From positions 1-64,000 of the forward strand of contig CANBJR010000006.1 in assembly GCA_947369085.1 (NCBI GenBank): 64,000 bases of DNA, read 5' to 3'. The notes beneath the pieces are model-generated. The model was not told where the DNA came from. It worked only from the letters and a program-made list of their open reading frames with translations, and ran no database searches. Origin of the DNA: an uncultured Clostridia bacterium. Lineage in GTDB: Bacteria > Bacillota > Clostridia > Oscillospirales > Acutalibacteraceae. Positions 17,085 to 27,129 of the stretch are shown one piece after another. The position numbers and the translations under genes were made by a program. How positions within the stretch are numbered: the first letter of the stretch is position 1; each line of letters starts with the position of its first letter.

Positions 17085-18383
17085 TTAGATGTCGTTCTTT
17101 ACAAGATCTTCATAGCTTTCACGCTTGATTATTACACGTGATTTGCCGTCTTTAACCATTACCATAGCAGGGCGAGGAATTCTGTTGTAATTAGAAGCCA
17201 TTGAATAGTTGTAGGCACCCGTTGAAAGTACTGCAAGCGTGTCGCCTACTTCAACCTCGGCAATCTTTGTGTGCTCCTGAATAAGGTCACCGCTCTCGCA
17301 GCATTTACCTGCAATTGTAACAGTTTCGTTTGCTTCTTTATCAGCTTTGCCTGCATTTAAAACTGTATAGTCTGACTGATAGAGCGCATATCTGATATTA
17401 TCAGTCATACCGCCATCTATAGACACGTATGTTCTTACGTTTGGTATTTCTTTTTTTCCGCCAACTGTGTACAGTGTAATTCCTGCTTCACCAACAATTG
17501 ATCTACCCGGCTCAATGTAGATAAACGGCACAGGCAGACCATATTCGGCAGATTTTGCCTTAACGGCAACAGAAACCTTTTCCATATAGTTTTCATAAGG
17601 AACAGGCTCGTCCTTACTTGTATACATAATACCAAAGCCGCCGCCAAGATTAAGCTCTGAAATAGTAACATTAAGTTCTTTTTGAATTTTAGCGATAAAA
17701 TCCATCATAATTTCAGCAGCAGTTACAAACGGATCGATGTCAAAAATTTGAGAGCCGATATGGCAATGAAGCTCATTTAGTGTTACATTATTAAGCTTTA
17801 ATGCTTCTTTAGCAGCTTCAAAAGCCTCTCCCGTTTCAAGAGCAAAGCCGAATTTTGAATCAATCTGACCTGTTCTGATGAAGTTGTGAGTATGAGCGTC
17901 AACGCCCGGCTTTATACGGAAAGAAATATTTACTTTCTTTCCCATATCTCCTGCGATTTTGTCAAGCAGTTCAAGCTCGTAAAGATTATCTACAACGAAC
18001 TTACCTACTTTTGATTCAATGGCAAACTTAATTTCATCTGCTGTTTTGTTATTGCCGTGAAAATGCACCTTTTCCATTGGAAAACCTGCCTGTAAAGCAG
18101 TATAGATTTCGCCGCCGGAAACAACGTCAAGACCGATGTTCTCATCCTTTGCAATTCTGCAAAGCTCTTTGCAGGAGAGTGCCTTGCTTGCATAAAGCGG
18201 CATACCGTTTCCGTCATAAAACTTCTTAAAGGAGTTAACATATGAACGGCAGGTTTCCTTGATAACATTTTCATCAAGTACATAAAGGGGTGTGCCGTAT
18301 TCCTTTGCAAGATCTAAAGTATCGCACCCTCCTATTGTAAGATGCCCCTTTTCGTTTACATTAAGACAATCATTTACAAACAT
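17085..18383 (-). CDS. lysA: Diaminopimelate decarboxylase
   Basis: PLP enzyme of fold III that converts meso-diaminopimelate to lysine. The PLP lysine is in PLYASKALSCKELCR near residue 65, with HCHIGSQI, the phosphate-binding LNLGGGFGI, EPGRSIVGEAG, and the C-terminal CCESGDLI active-site motif near 360. At 432 residues it is full length. It starts 3 bp after engB ends and so is in the same transcript. Confidence 0.96.
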   Translation of the reverse strand: MFVNDCLNVNEKGHLTIGGCDTLDLAKEYGTPLYVLDENVIKETCRSYVNSFKKFYDGNGMPLYASKALSCKELCRIAKDENIGLDVVSGGEIYTALQAGFPMEKVHFHGNNKTADEIKFAIESKVGKFVVDNLYELELLDKIAGDMGKKVNISFRIKPGVDAHTHNFIRTGQIDSKFGFALETGEAFEAAKEALKLNNVTLNELHCHIGSQIFDIDPFVTAAEIMMDFIAKIQKELNVTISELNLGGGFGIMYTSKDEPVPYENYMEKVSVAVKAKSAEYGLPVPFIYIEPGRSIVGEAGITLYTVGGKKEIPNVRTYVSIDGGMTDNIRYALYQSDYTVLNAGKADKEANETVTIAGKCCESGDLIQEHTKIAEVEVGDTLAVLSTGAYNYSMASNYNRIPRPAMVMVKDGKSRVIIKRESYEDLVKNDI

Positions 18384-18386
18384 TGC

Positions 18387-18989
18387 TCATACCTCCGTAA
18401 TACTAAAATTATTAATAGATTCTTCGATCAGCTTTCTGATTTCATCATTTCCAAACCCTGTCTGAGCAGAAAAAGGAATTAAAGGAATATGTTCAATTGT
18501 GCTAAAAATATCCTTGTAATATTCTATCTGCTTTTCATATTGAGACTTTTTAAGTTTATCGCTTTTTGTAAGCACTGCTGCAAAATTAAATCCGCCTCTG
18601 TACAGAAAATCAATCATATGTAAATCATCATCAGTTGGCGGATGACGTAAATCGAGAATCTGAATTACAAGCGCACGATTTCTCTCTTGATTAAAGTATC
18701 CCTCAACAAGCCTTGCCCAACGCTCTTTTTCAGCCTTAGATACTTTTGCATATCCGTATCCCGGCAAATCAACCATTCTGAATTCATGTAATTTGTAAAA
18801 GTTGATAGTAGCAGTTTTTCCGGGTTGAGCGCTGACTCTTGCAAGTGCTTTTCGCTGAACAAGCTTATTGATGAGTGATGATTTACCGACATTCGAATGG
18901 CCGGAAAATACTATTTCAGGCATATCAGATTTTGGAAGCTGTTCTACCTTGCCTGCTGCAAATTCAAAGCATACTTCGTTAAAATTCAT
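18387..18989 (-). CDS. engB: Ribosome-biogenesis GTPase EngB/YsxC
   Basis: Small GTPase needed for 50S assembly. G1 is SGHSNVGKSSLIN, G3 is DLPGYGYAKV, G4 is TKSDKLKK, G5 is SAQTGFG. The track start at 19064 would overlap lon by 60 bp. The ATG at 18989 (MNFNEVCFEF) has AGGAG 7 nt ahead and gives 200 residues, the family's usual size. An ATG 6 bp further up is too close to that site. It follows lon by 14 bp. Confidence 0.95.
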   Translation of the reverse strand: MNFNEVCFEFAAGKVEQLPKSDMPEIVFSGHSNVGKSSLINKLVQRKALARVSAQPGKTATINFYKLHEFRMVDLPGYGYAKVSKAEKERWARLVEGYFNQERNRALVIQILDLRHPPTDDDLHMIDFLYRGGFNFAAVLTKSDKLKKSQYEKQIEYYKDIFSTIEHIPLIPFSAQTGFGNDEIRKLIEESINNFSITEV

Positions 18990-19003
18990 ACCCATACTCC
19001 TGT

Positions 19004-21409
19004 TTACTGTCTTAGTGTTGCTACACCGCTTTTGTGTTGCGGTGCTATCTTTATGTTTTCCCATTCCTTTTCAGAAACTTTAATTGTATCATTGAAAGCA
19101 AGCGAAATAACGTCCTTAAAGCTTTCAACCGGTACAAAGTTTACTTTTTCTCTTACAACGCTGTCAATATCTTGTAAATCAGGTGTATTTCCTTTAGGAA
19201 TGATTACAGTATTGATTCCGTGTTTGTAAGCCGCCATACTTTTTTCTTTTAAACCGCCTATCGGTAAAACTTTGCCTCTTAGGGTGATTTCACCTGTCAT
19301 AGCAATATCGTGCCTTACAGGCTTTAAAGTTAAAGCAGAATAAATAGCTGTAGCCATAGTGATTCCTGCTGATGGTCCATCTTTCGGAATTGCACTTTCG
19401 GGAGCGTGAATGTGAATATCCTTGTCTTTATAAAACTCAGAGTCAATACCGAGAACCTCACAGTGACTTCTTATGCAGGTTATTGCCGTTTTTGCAGATT
19501 CCTGCATTACATCGCCGAGTGATCCTGTAAGCTCTATCTTCCCTGTTCCCTGCATTACTGCAACCTCAATCGGGAGAAGCTCTCCACCGACTGACGTCCA
19601 GGCAAGTCCGTTTAATACACCGATTTCATCTTTATCTGAATAATTATCGGAAAGATATTTTTTATGTCCGAGCATTTTCTCAATTGCATTTTCATCAATT
19701 TTAAAGCTTAGGACATCATCTTCAAGCTTTTTAACAGCACATTTTCTTAGAATTGAAGCAATAAGTCTTTCAAGCGTACGTACACCCGCTTCTCTTGTGT
19801 AAAAATCAATTAAGAAATATATGCCTTTTTGCGTAAACTTGACTTCTTTACTGTTAAAGCCGCATAAATCAAGTTGTTTTGGAATAAGATGTTTTTTAGC
19901 TATATTATACTTTTCTTCTCTTGTATAGCTGTTGATTTCAATAAGCTCCATTCTGTCGAGTAAAGGAGCAGGAATAGCTGAAACGTCATTCGCCGTTGTA
20001 ATAAACATAACATTTGACAAGTCAAACGGTATGTCAATATAGTGATCAACAAACTTATTATTTTGCTCACTGTCAAGCACTTCAAGAAGTGCCGATGTAG
20101 GATCGCCCTTATAATCGCTTGCAAGCTTGTCTATTTCGTCAAGAATAAGAACGGGATTGTTTGTTCCCACTGTCTGAACTGCCGACATAATTCTGCCCGG
20201 AATAGAGCCGATATATGTACGTCTGTGACCTCGAATTTCCGCCTCATCTTTCACACCGCCGAGAGCAATACGCTGGCTTTTTCTGCCTATTGCTTTTGCA
20301 ATAGACTGTGCTATTGAGGTTTTTCCCACCCCGGGAGGTCCTGCAAAACAGATAATCTGCCCTTTCTGCTTTTCACTAAGCTTCTTAACAGCAAGCTGCT
20401 CAATTATTCTGTCTTTAATTTTCTCAAGTCCAAAGTGACTTTTATCAAGTTCTTTACGAATTTTGGGAATTACAATCTTATCTTTTGACGAAATATTCCA
20501 CGGCAAATCAATTACTGTATCAAGGTAGGTTCTAATTACAGATGCTTCCTGACTGCCGTAAGGCATCTTCATAAGTTTACGGCACTCTTTAAAGAGTGTT
20601 TGTTGTGACTTCTCTGCAAGCTGAAGTTGTTCTATTTTTTTGAAATATTCCTCTGCTTCTGCTGATGGATTGTCGTCTTCCCCAAGTTCTTCTTCTATAA
20701 CACGTTTTTGCTCACGCAAAAAATATTTACGCTGACTTTCGTCAATTCTCTGTCTTGCTTTATTTAAAATTTCATCCTCTATTCTTAAAATAAAATTTTC
20801 ATTTACAAGAATATCCAAAATCTCCTCAAGACGATGAGTTTCCGGGAGAATTTCAAGGATTGATTGTTTAGTATGATAGTCAAGAATTAAATTTGAAGTA
20901 ATAAAATCCGCAAGCTCACCCGGGTATTTACAAAGCGCAACCTTAAAAATAATATCAGGAGGCATTTTGGGTGAAACGTCCATATACTTTTCAAATTCTT
21001 TTTTTACAGTTCTCATAAGGGCTGAATCACGGGCAGTCATTTGAAATGGTTCGTCCGCAACAGGTTTGATTTCAGCCATCAGGCACTTTTCGTCAAATAC
21101 AGGTGAAACAATTTTCGCTCTGTACTGACCCTCTATAACAATTCTCGTTGTATTTTCAGGCTGTTTAAGCACCTGTACTATTTTTGCAATTACACCTGTG
21201 CTGTATAAATCTATAATTGTGGGTTCGTTTTCCACAGCGTCCTTCTGGGCTGTAAGGAAAATGAGCTGGTCTTTTTTCATCGCTTTGTTAATTGCAGTAA
21301 TACTCTTTTTTCTTCCGACATCAAAATGTATTAATGACTTAGGAAACACGACCAAACCTCGAAGCGGAAGAACCGGTACAATTAAATTTTCATTCATATT
21401 AAAATCCAT
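19004..21409 (-). CDS. lon: ATP-dependent protease Lon
   Basis: Cytosolic AAA+ protease that degrades misfolded and regulatory proteins. It has an N-terminal LON substrate domain (VPVLPLRGLVVFPK), Walker A GPPGVGKTSIAQS near 350, Walker B PVLILDEIDKL, and a protease domain with the catalytic Ser in PKDGPSAGITMA and Lys in GLKEKSMAAYKHG. I use the ATG at 21409 (MDFNMNEN) because AAAGGA lies 6 nt ahead; the track's ATG at 21424 has no site. About 801 residues. It sits between clpX and engB as in Bacillus. Confidence 0.97.
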   Translation of the reverse strand: MDFNMNENLIVPVLPLRGLVVFPKSLIHFDVGRKKSITAINKAMKKDQLIFLTAQKDAVENEPTIIDLYSTGVIAKIVQVLKQPENTTRIVIEGQYRAKIVSPVFDEKCLMAEIKPVADEPFQMTARDSALMRTVKKEFEKYMDVSPKMPPDIIFKVALCKYPGELADFITSNLILDYHTKQSILEILPETHRLEEILDILVNENFILRIEDEILNKARQRIDESQRKYFLREQKRVIEEELGEDDNPSAEAEEYFKKIEQLQLAEKSQQTLFKECRKLMKMPYGSQEASVIRTYLDTVIDLPWNISSKDKIVIPKIRKELDKSHFGLEKIKDRIIEQLAVKKLSEKQKGQIICFAGPPGVGKTSIAQSIAKAIGRKSQRIALGGVKDEAEIRGHRRTYIGSIPGRIMSAVQTVGTNNPVLILDEIDKLASDYKGDPTSALLEVLDSEQNNKFVDHYIDIPFDLSNVMFITTANDVSAIPAPLLDRMELIEINSYTREEKYNIAKKHLIPKQLDLCGFNSKEVKFTQKGIYFLIDFYTREAGVRTLERLIASILRKCAVKKLEDDVLSFKIDENAIEKMLGHKKYLSDNYSDKDEIGVLNGLAWTSVGGELLPIEVAVMQGTGKIELTGSLGDVMQESAKTAITCIRSHCEVLGIDSEFYKDKDIHIHAPESAIPKDGPSAGITMATAIYSALTLKPVRHDIAMTGEITLRGKVLPIGGLKEKSMAAYKHGINTVIIPKGNTPDLQDIDSVVREKVNFVPVESFKDVISLAFNDTIKVSEKEWENIKIAPQHKSGVATLRQ

Positions 21410-21440
21410 TTTAATTCCTTTCATGGGTATAACTCAATAA

Positions 21441-21473
21441 AAAGTAAAAGCTGTATTGTTTGGCAATACAGCT
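21441..21473 (-). terminator. Terminator between clpX and lon
   Basis: 10-bp stem AGCTGTATTG/CAATACAGCT with a 4-nt loop; on the minus strand it is followed by TTTTACTTTTTATT. It should reduce read-through from clpX into lon. Confidence 0.85.
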
Positions 21474-21486
21474 ATAATTTACATTA

Positions 21487-22824
21487 TCAAGATGCTGTGC
21501 TGCGCTTATGACGCTTCGTTGCATCTTTCTTTGACAAATTATTTAAATTGACCGACGGTTTATCTTTTCTTCTTGTAATCTGAGGCTGTGCATTATCTGT
21601 AACTACATCTTTTGTAATTATGATTTTTTCAATTGTGTTATCAGACGGAGTCTCAAACATAAGATCGGTAAGAATCTCCTCAATAATGCCACGCAAACCT
21701 CTTGCGCCGGTATGCTGCTCTTGCGCTTTCTGTGCAATTGATTTTAGAGCGTCCTCCTCAAAGTAAAGCTCAACATCATCAAGTTCAAAAAGCTTTTTAT
21801 ATTGAGCAACAATAGAATTTTTGGGAACGGTAAGAATTTTTACAAGCGCATCGGTATCAAGTCCGCTCAAAGCAGTAATAACGGGAAGTCTGCCGATAAG
21901 TTCGGGGATAATTCCGAATTTTACAAGATCATAAGCTGTAACGTCTTTCATCCAATCAGTTTCATCAAGTTCTTTTTTTGACTGAATAAGCGACTCAAAG
22001 CCGATTACAGAGGACCCCTTGCGCTTTTCAACGATTTTTTCAAGTCCGTCAAATGCTCCGCCGCAGATAAACAGTATATTTTTTGTGTCTATCTGCAAAA
22101 ATTCTTGCTGAGGATGCTTTCTGCCCCCCTGAGGAGGTACATTTGCAACAGTTCCTTCTACAATTTTAAGAAGCGCCTGTTGAACACCCTCGCCGCTTAC
22201 ATCACGAGTTATTGACGGATTCTCAGATTTCCTCGATATCTTGTCAATTTCATCAATGTAGATTATGCCTCTCTGAGCTTTTTCTATATCATAGTCAGCT
22301 GCCTGAATGAGTTTTAAGAGGATATTTTCAACATCTTCTCCAACATATCCGGCCTCAGTAAGAGTAGTAGCATCAGCAATTGCAAAAGGAACATCAAGCG
22401 CTTTTGCAAGCGTTTGTGCAAGTAAAGTTTTTCCTACACCTGTAGGACCCAAAAGCAAAACATTGCTCTTTGCAAACTCAACGCTGTCATCATTAGAAAA
22501 TGAACGCTTATAATGATTATATACAGCTACGCTCAATGTAACCTTTGCCAAATCCTGACCGATTACATATTCATCAAGAATAGCTTTGATTTCTTTAGGC
22601 TTTAAAAGTTCTGCGATGGAAGTTGCGGGTTCGGTTGAATCAGGGTGATTTTTAGATTCAATCTCCCTTTCAAGCTCACCTGACTCCTCAAGAATATTCA
22701 TACAAAGTTCAACACACCTGTCACAGATGTAAACACCGTTGCCTGCAATCAGACGTCCGACCATATCCTGCGGCTTGCCGCAAAATGAGCAATAAATATC
22801 CTTATCGTTGTTTTTATTAGCCAT
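21487..22824 (-). CDS. clpX: ClpX, ATPase subunit of ClpXP protease
   Basis: AAA+ unfoldase that feeds substrates to ClpP. It has an N-terminal zinc-binding domain with CSFCGKPQ and CDRCVELC (12-40), Walker [14 protein letters not shown] near 130, Walker [11 protein letters not shown], the ClpP-docking IGF loop as VIGFES near 275, and sensor 2 TGARGLRGI. 445 residues, with a basic tail. It lies 15 bp after clpP, so the two subunits are made together. Confidence 0.97.
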   Translation of the reverse strand: MANKNNDKDIYCSFCGKPQDMVGRLIAGNGVYICDRCVELCMNILEESGELEREIESKNHPDSTEPATSIAELLKPKEIKAILDEYVIGQDLAKVTLSVAVYNHYKRSFSNDDSVEFAKSNVLLLGPTGVGKTLLAQTLAKALDVPFAIADATTLTEAGYVGEDVENILLKLIQAADYDIEKAQRGIIYIDEIDKISRKSENPSITRDVSGEGVQQALLKIVEGTVANVPPQGGRKHPQQEFLQIDTKNILFICGGAFDGLEKIVEKRKGSSVIGFESLIQSKKELDETDWMKDVTAYDLVKFGIIPELIGRLPVITALSGLDTDALVKILTVPKNSIVAQYKKLFELDDVELYFEEDALKSIAQKAQEQHTGARGLRGIIEEILTDLMFETPSDNTIEKIIITKDVVTDNAQPQITRRKDKPSVNLNNLSKKDATKRHKRSTAS

Positions 22825-22839
22825 CAGCCAATCCTCACC

Positions 22840-23421
22840 TTATCTTTTTTCAATAACCTTGTCAATAAGACCATATTCAAGAGCCTGCTGTGCAGTCATA
22901 AAGTTGTCACGATTTGTATCTCTTGCAATAACATCAATGGGTTGACCGGTGTTATCAGCAAGAATCTGATTCAAGCGCTGTTTCATATCAAGGATGTGTC
23001 TTGTATGAATTTCCATATCTGTAGCCTGACCTTGCGCACCGCCCGACGGCTGGTGAATCATAATATCACTGTTAGGAAGTGCAAGACGCTTGCCCTTTGT
23101 GCCTGCTGCAAGAAGAAATGCACCCATACTTGCAGCCATGCCCATACAAATTGTTGAAACATCACATTTGATGTAGTTCATTGTATCAAAAATCGCAAAG
23201 CCGTCAGTTACACTTCCTCCGGGACTATTGATGTAAAGACTAATGTCCTTTGTCGGATCCTGACTTTCAAGATAAAGAAGCTGAGCAACAACAACGCTTG
23301 CGCTGGCACTGTTTACTTCTTCATTTAACATAATTATTCTGTCATTTAAAAGACGTGAATAAATATCGTAGGAACGTTCACCTCTGTTGGTTTGTTCTAC
23401 TACATATGGTACCAATGCCAT
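22840..23421 (-). CDS. clpP: ClpP, proteolytic subunit
   Basis: Serine peptidase forming the tetradecameric barrel. The catalytic Ser is in [13 protein letters not shown] near residue 97, His in [10 protein letters not shown] near 122, and Asp in RDTNRDNFM near 171. 193 residues, full length. It lies about 50 bp after tig. Confidence 0.97.
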   Translation of the reverse strand: MALVPYVVEQTNRGERSYDIYSRLLNDRIIMLNEEVNSASASVVVAQLLYLESQDPTKDISLYINSPGGSVTDGFAIFDTMNYIKCDVSTICMGMAASMGAFLLAAGTKGKRLALPNSDIMIHQPSGGAQGQATDMEIHTRHILDMKQRLNQILADNTGQPIDVIARDTNRDNFMTAQQALEYGLIDKVIEKR

Positions 23422-23474
23422 TCAAATCATAACCTTTCTTAAATATAATTAACGAAAATTTACAGTATATACAA

Positions 23475-24755
23475 TTACTTGATTACAGCTTTATCCTTAA
23501 TGAGCTTAAGAGCCTTTTCAACCTTAACGTCTTCTGTAAGAGATTCAGCAGGAACAGCAGCCTTAACTTTGTCGATTTCCATCTTGTAAGCGTCAGCCAT
23601 CTTCTGATATTCTTCATCAAGGTCAGCTTCTGTTACTTCGATATTTTCTTTCTTAGCAACAGTTTCAAGAGCAAGTCTTAATTTAACTCTCTTTTCAGCT
23701 TCTTCCTTGTACATACCCTTAAGGCCGTTTACATCCATACCCATATACTGCATATATGTGTTCATATCCATACCCTGAGCACGGAGACGCATTTCAAAAT
23801 CTCTTACCATCTCAGAAGCCTGATTGTCATACATTGCCTCAGGAATTTCACCCTCAAGAAGCTCCATAAGCTTGTTTGCAATCTGGTCATCAATATCCTT
23901 GTCAGCTTCTTCTTTGAGGCGATTTGCAATTGTTCCTTTAAGCTCTTCTTTATATTCATCAAGAGTTTCCTTTTCGGAAACGTCCTTTACAAAATCATCG
24001 TCAACTTCCGGAAGCTCTTTTGCCTTGATTTCGTGAAGCTTAATATTGAATTCAGCTTCCTTACCCTTAAGCTCTTCTGCCTGATAATCTTCGGGGAATG
24101 ATACAGTAATAGTAAACTCTTCATCAGTATTATGACCGATGATCTGCTCCTCAAATCCGGGAATAAAGTTGCCTGAACCAAGCTTTAAGTTATAGTTTTC
24201 AGCTTTGCCGCCATCAAAAGCTTCGCCGTCAACGAATCCTTCAAAGTCAATAACTGCAACGTCACCATCCTGAGCAGCTCTGTCTTCTACAGTAACCATT
24301 CTTGAGTTGCGATCTCTTACCTTTTCAATTTCTTCATCAACAAGTTCATCTGTTACTTCTGTTGATTTCTTTTCTACTTCAATACCTAAGTAATCATTGA
24401 TTTCCATATCAGGCTCAACAATGATTGTTGCTTTAAATGTAAAGCCGTCTTTGCCTGCTTCTACAGCTTCAAGACTTTCAACCTTAACGATTTTTACATC
24501 AGCTTCTTTTGCTGCTTCGTAAAGAGCATCAGGATAACAATCTTGCATTGCGTCCTCGTAGAAAACTTCAGTGCCGTACATTTTTTCTACAATTCTACGG
24601 GGAGCTTTGCCCTTTCTGAAGCCCTGAATGGAAATATTTTTAACCTGTCTTTTATAAACAGCGTTAATTGCTTTTTCAAATGTTTCTCCGTCAACATTTA
24701 CGACTAATTCGTATGTATTTGCCTGCTCTGCCTTTTTGCTTTCCTTTAATGCCAT
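23475..24755 (-). CDS. tig: Trigger factor, ribosome-bound chaperone
   Basis: Binds nascent chains at the ribosomal exit. The N-terminal ribosome-binding domain has the signature GFRKGKAPRRIVE near 42-54. An FKBP-type prolyl isomerase domain (about 155-235) and a long acidic helical C-terminal domain follow. 426 residues. GGAGG precedes the ATG. First gene of tig-clpP-clpX-lon-engB-lysA and driven by a clear promoter. Confidence 0.97.
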   Translation of the reverse strand: MALKESKKAEQANTYELVVNVDGETFEKAINAVYKRQVKNISIQGFRKGKAPRRIVEKMYGTEVFYEDAMQDCYPDALYEAAKEADVKIVKVESLEAVEAGKDGFTFKATIIVEPDMEINDYLGIEVEKKSTEVTDELVDEEIEKVRDRNSRMVTVEDRAAQDGDVAVIDFEGFVDGEAFDGGKAENYNLKLGSGNFIPGFEEQIIGHNTDEEFTITVSFPEDYQAEELKGKEAEFNIKLHEIKAKELPEVDDDFVKDVSEKETLDEYKEELKGTIANRLKEEADKDIDDQIANKLMELLEGEIPEAMYDNQASEMVRDFEMRLRAQGMDMNTYMQYMGMDVNGLKGMYKEEAEKRVKLRLALETVAKKENIEVTEADLDEEYQKMADAYKMEIDKVKAAVPAESLTEDVKVEKALKLIKDKAVIK

Positions 24756-24799
24756 TATAAAATTCCTCCAATAGTTAATTTAAAAATAAATATCACTTT

Positions 24800-24828
24800 A
24801 TTATATCACAACATTTTGTTTTTGCCAA
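24800..24828 (-). promoter_or_regulatory. tig promoter
   Basis: Minus strand TTGGCA (24828-24823), a 17-bp spacer, TATAAT (24805-24800), 44 bp before the tig ATG. No CIRCE or CtsR-type heptad repeat was seen beside it. Confidence 0.75.
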
Positions 24829-24849
24829 TAGATAAAATAAATAAATTAT

Positions 24850-25539
24850 CTACCTAACCAACACCGGCATAAACGAAACTTTATCACAGGAAATCAGTTT
24901 TAAATCTATTCCCTTATAATTGCCTTCAATTGCGCTTTTTATTCCGCGCTGACCGTGGATATGGCCGTAATAGCATTTTTTAATGTTGTAACTTAAAAGA
25001 ACATTGACTATTTCTTTGCATTCAATTCCACCGAAAACCGGCGGATAATGAAGAAAAACAACAGGTGTTTTCCTTGTTTTTAATGCACTTTCAATTGATG
25101 CAGTCAATCTTCCGATTTCTCGGTTGAGCACCTTGATATCTTCAGGCGTATCATTTTCAAGAAACCATCCTCTTGTACCGCATATTGCGTAATCACCGCA
25201 CTCGTATGAGTTATTGAAAAGAATAGAGATTGAGTTCAGTGAGTTTTGAGCAAGAAACTTGTCAGTTTTACTCTTTGTTCCCCACCAATAGTCATGATTC
25301 CCTTTTAATAATATCTTTTTCCCCGGTAAATTGTCGATAAACTTAAAATCGACGTAAGTTTCTTCAAGTTTCATTGCCCAGGAAATATCACCGGCTATAA
25401 CAACAGTATCGTTATCTGTTACAATACTTTTCCAGTTTTTTTCGAGTCTTTGCGTGTAATCATTCCACCCGGTAAAGATATCCATTGGTTTATCCTCACC
25501 GAGTGAAAGATGTAAATCCGCAATAGCAAACAAAGACAT
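24850..25539 (-). CDS. Calcineurin-like metallophosphoesterase
   Basis: Dinuclear-metal phosphoesterase. The five motifs are in order: ADLHLS, AGDISWAM, LKGNHDYWWG, LHYPP and YGHIHGQRG. The 229 residues have no signal peptide, so it is cytosolic. The WNDYTQRLEKNW start and YWWG are shared by a clostridial subfamily of unknown substrate. Its start overlaps the thrC stop by one base, so translation is coupled, but no link to threonine synthesis is evident. Confidence 0.85.
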   Translation of the reverse strand: MSLFAIADLHLSLGEDKPMDIFTGWNDYTQRLEKNWKSIVTDNDTVVIAGDISWAMKLEETYVDFKFIDNLPGKKILLKGNHDYWWGTKSKTDKFLAQNSLNSISILFNNSYECGDYAICGTRGWFLENDTPEDIKVLNREIGRLTASIESALKTRKTPVVFLHYPPVFGGIECKEIVNVLLSYNIKKCYYGHIHGQRGIKSAIEGNYKGIDLKLISCDKVSFMPVLVR

Positions 25540-27047
25540 TATTCTATGTTGAGTGCCTTAAGCACATAATCCTGCATTTCATTAACTTCGGTAACGTCTG
25601 AAAAACGTGAAGTTTTATTTTTAAGACCTGCAAGGGGTGCAGGAACAGGCATTCCTGTAATTTCGTTGAGCTTGTCAACCATTTCAAATTCAGTTTCGGG
25701 AAGCTCTCTTTCGGGAGCTACTGCCTGCAATACAGCCTTAGAGAACTTATAGGGACTTGCAGTTGAAGCGATTATCGCAGGTGTGCTGTCTCCTGTTTCA
25801 TTTACATATTGCTCATAAACATTTACTGCAACGGCTGTGTGTGTATCGCAGAGATAATTATCCTGCTCAAACAGTTTGCTTATTGTAGCCTTTGTCTGGA
25901 CATCATCACAATAGCCGCCAAAGAACTTGTCCTTAATTACATTCTTTACTTCGTCTGTAACCTCATATTTGCCCTCTGACTTAAGCTTATTCATCCAATC
26001 TCTTGTTGTTTCATCGCTGTTGCCCGAGAGATTGTATAATAGACGTTCAAGATTACTTGAAACAAGAATATCCATTGAGGGTGAAATTGTAGTATAAAAA
26101 CGTCTGTTTTTATCATATACACCTGTTCTTATGAAATCTGTAAGAACATTGTTTGAGTTTGAAGCACAGATAAACTTATTAATCGGAAGTCCCATAATGC
26201 TTGCATAGTAAGATGCGAGAATATTACCGAAGTTACCTGTAGGAACAACAACATTGATTTTTTCACCAAGTGCAATTTTTCCTGAATTTACCATATCGCA
26301 GTATGCAGAAATGTAATATACAATCTGAGGAAGAAGTCTGCCCCAGTTGATTGAGTTTGCAGATGAGAAAAGCATATTATTATCTGCAAGCTTTTGAGAA
26401 ACTTCAGGAGTAGTAAAGATTTTCTTAACGCCTGTCTGAGCATCATCAAAGTTGCCTTTTATGGCACAAACGTTAACATTTGCGCCTTCCTGTGTATTCA
26501 TCTGATGCTTCTGCATTGGGCTTACACCGTCAACAGGATAGAATACGAGAATTTTTGTATGGTCAACGTCCTTAAAACCTTCAAGAGCAGCCTTTCCTGT
26601 ATCGCCAGAGGTTGCAACAAGAATTACTGCGTCTTTACCGTCATAAGTCTTTTTGAGTGACTTTGTAAGAAGATGCGGAAGAATCTGAAGTGCCATATCC
26701 TTAAAGGCACACGTCGGGCCGTGCCAAAGTTCAAGAATATTAAGTGTATTGTTATTTAGATTACAAGTTTTTAAAGGAGCGGGATTTTCTCCGCCAAACT
26801 TTTCAGAAGCGTATGCTTTTTCAACGCAATCATTAATTTCTTCTTCTGTAAAATCAGTAAGAAAATCAGAGAAAACCTTTTTGGCTCTGCCCTTATAGTC
26901 AGTTTTTAAAAGAGCCTTAAACGTGTTCTCATCGTATTTTGGAAACTCCTGCGGAACAAACAAACCGCCGTCCTTTGAAATTCCCTGTGCGATAGCCTGA
27001 GCTGAGGAAACAACTTCCGCAGCATTTTGTGTGCTGTTGTATAACAT
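25539..27047 (-). CDS. thrC: Threonine synthase
   Basis: PLP enzyme converting O-phosphohomoserine to threonine. The PLP lysine is in HGPTCAFKDMALQ near residue 116, the phosphate loop in VPTGNFGNILA, and VATSGDTGKAALEG near 146 is characteristic. At 502 residues it belongs to the longer class found in many bacteria and yeast. AAAGGGAG lies before the ATG. The 82-bp upstream gap is too short for a T-box and shows none. Confidence 0.96.
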   Translation of the reverse strand: MLYNSTQNAAEVVSSAQAIAQGISKDGGLFVPQEFPKYDENTFKALLKTDYKGRAKKVFSDFLTDFTEEEINDCVEKAYASEKFGGENPAPLKTCNLNNNTLNILELWHGPTCAFKDMALQILPHLLTKSLKKTYDGKDAVILVATSGDTGKAALEGFKDVDHTKILVFYPVDGVSPMQKHQMNTQEGANVNVCAIKGNFDDAQTGVKKIFTTPEVSQKLADNNMLFSSANSINWGRLLPQIVYYISAYCDMVNSGKIALGEKINVVVPTGNFGNILASYYASIMGLPINKFICASNSNNVLTDFIRTGVYDKNRRFYTTISPSMDILVSSNLERLLYNLSGNSDETTRDWMNKLKSEGKYEVTDEVKNVIKDKFFGGYCDDVQTKATISKLFEQDNYLCDTHTAVAVNVYEQYVNETGDSTPAIIASTASPYKFSKAVLQAVAPERELPETEFEMVDKLNEITGMPVPAPLAGLKNKTSRFSDVTEVNEMQDYVLKALNIE

Positions 27048-27129
27048 TGAAATCTCCCTTTCAAATGACTTCCATACTGAAAAAATGTAATCAAATACTC
27101 TTTTATCAGTATAAACTTAGAATATTTTA

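Noticed and set aside
18990-19064. Upstream extension of engB in the ORF track
   Set aside because: Would overlap lon by 60 bp; the ATG at 18989 has a good ribosome site and gives the family length.
24829-24860. TAGATAA/TTATCTA inverted repeat as terminator after the metallophosphoesterase gene
   Set aside because: Only 7 AT-rich pairs with no T-run on the minus strand; not strong enough to list.
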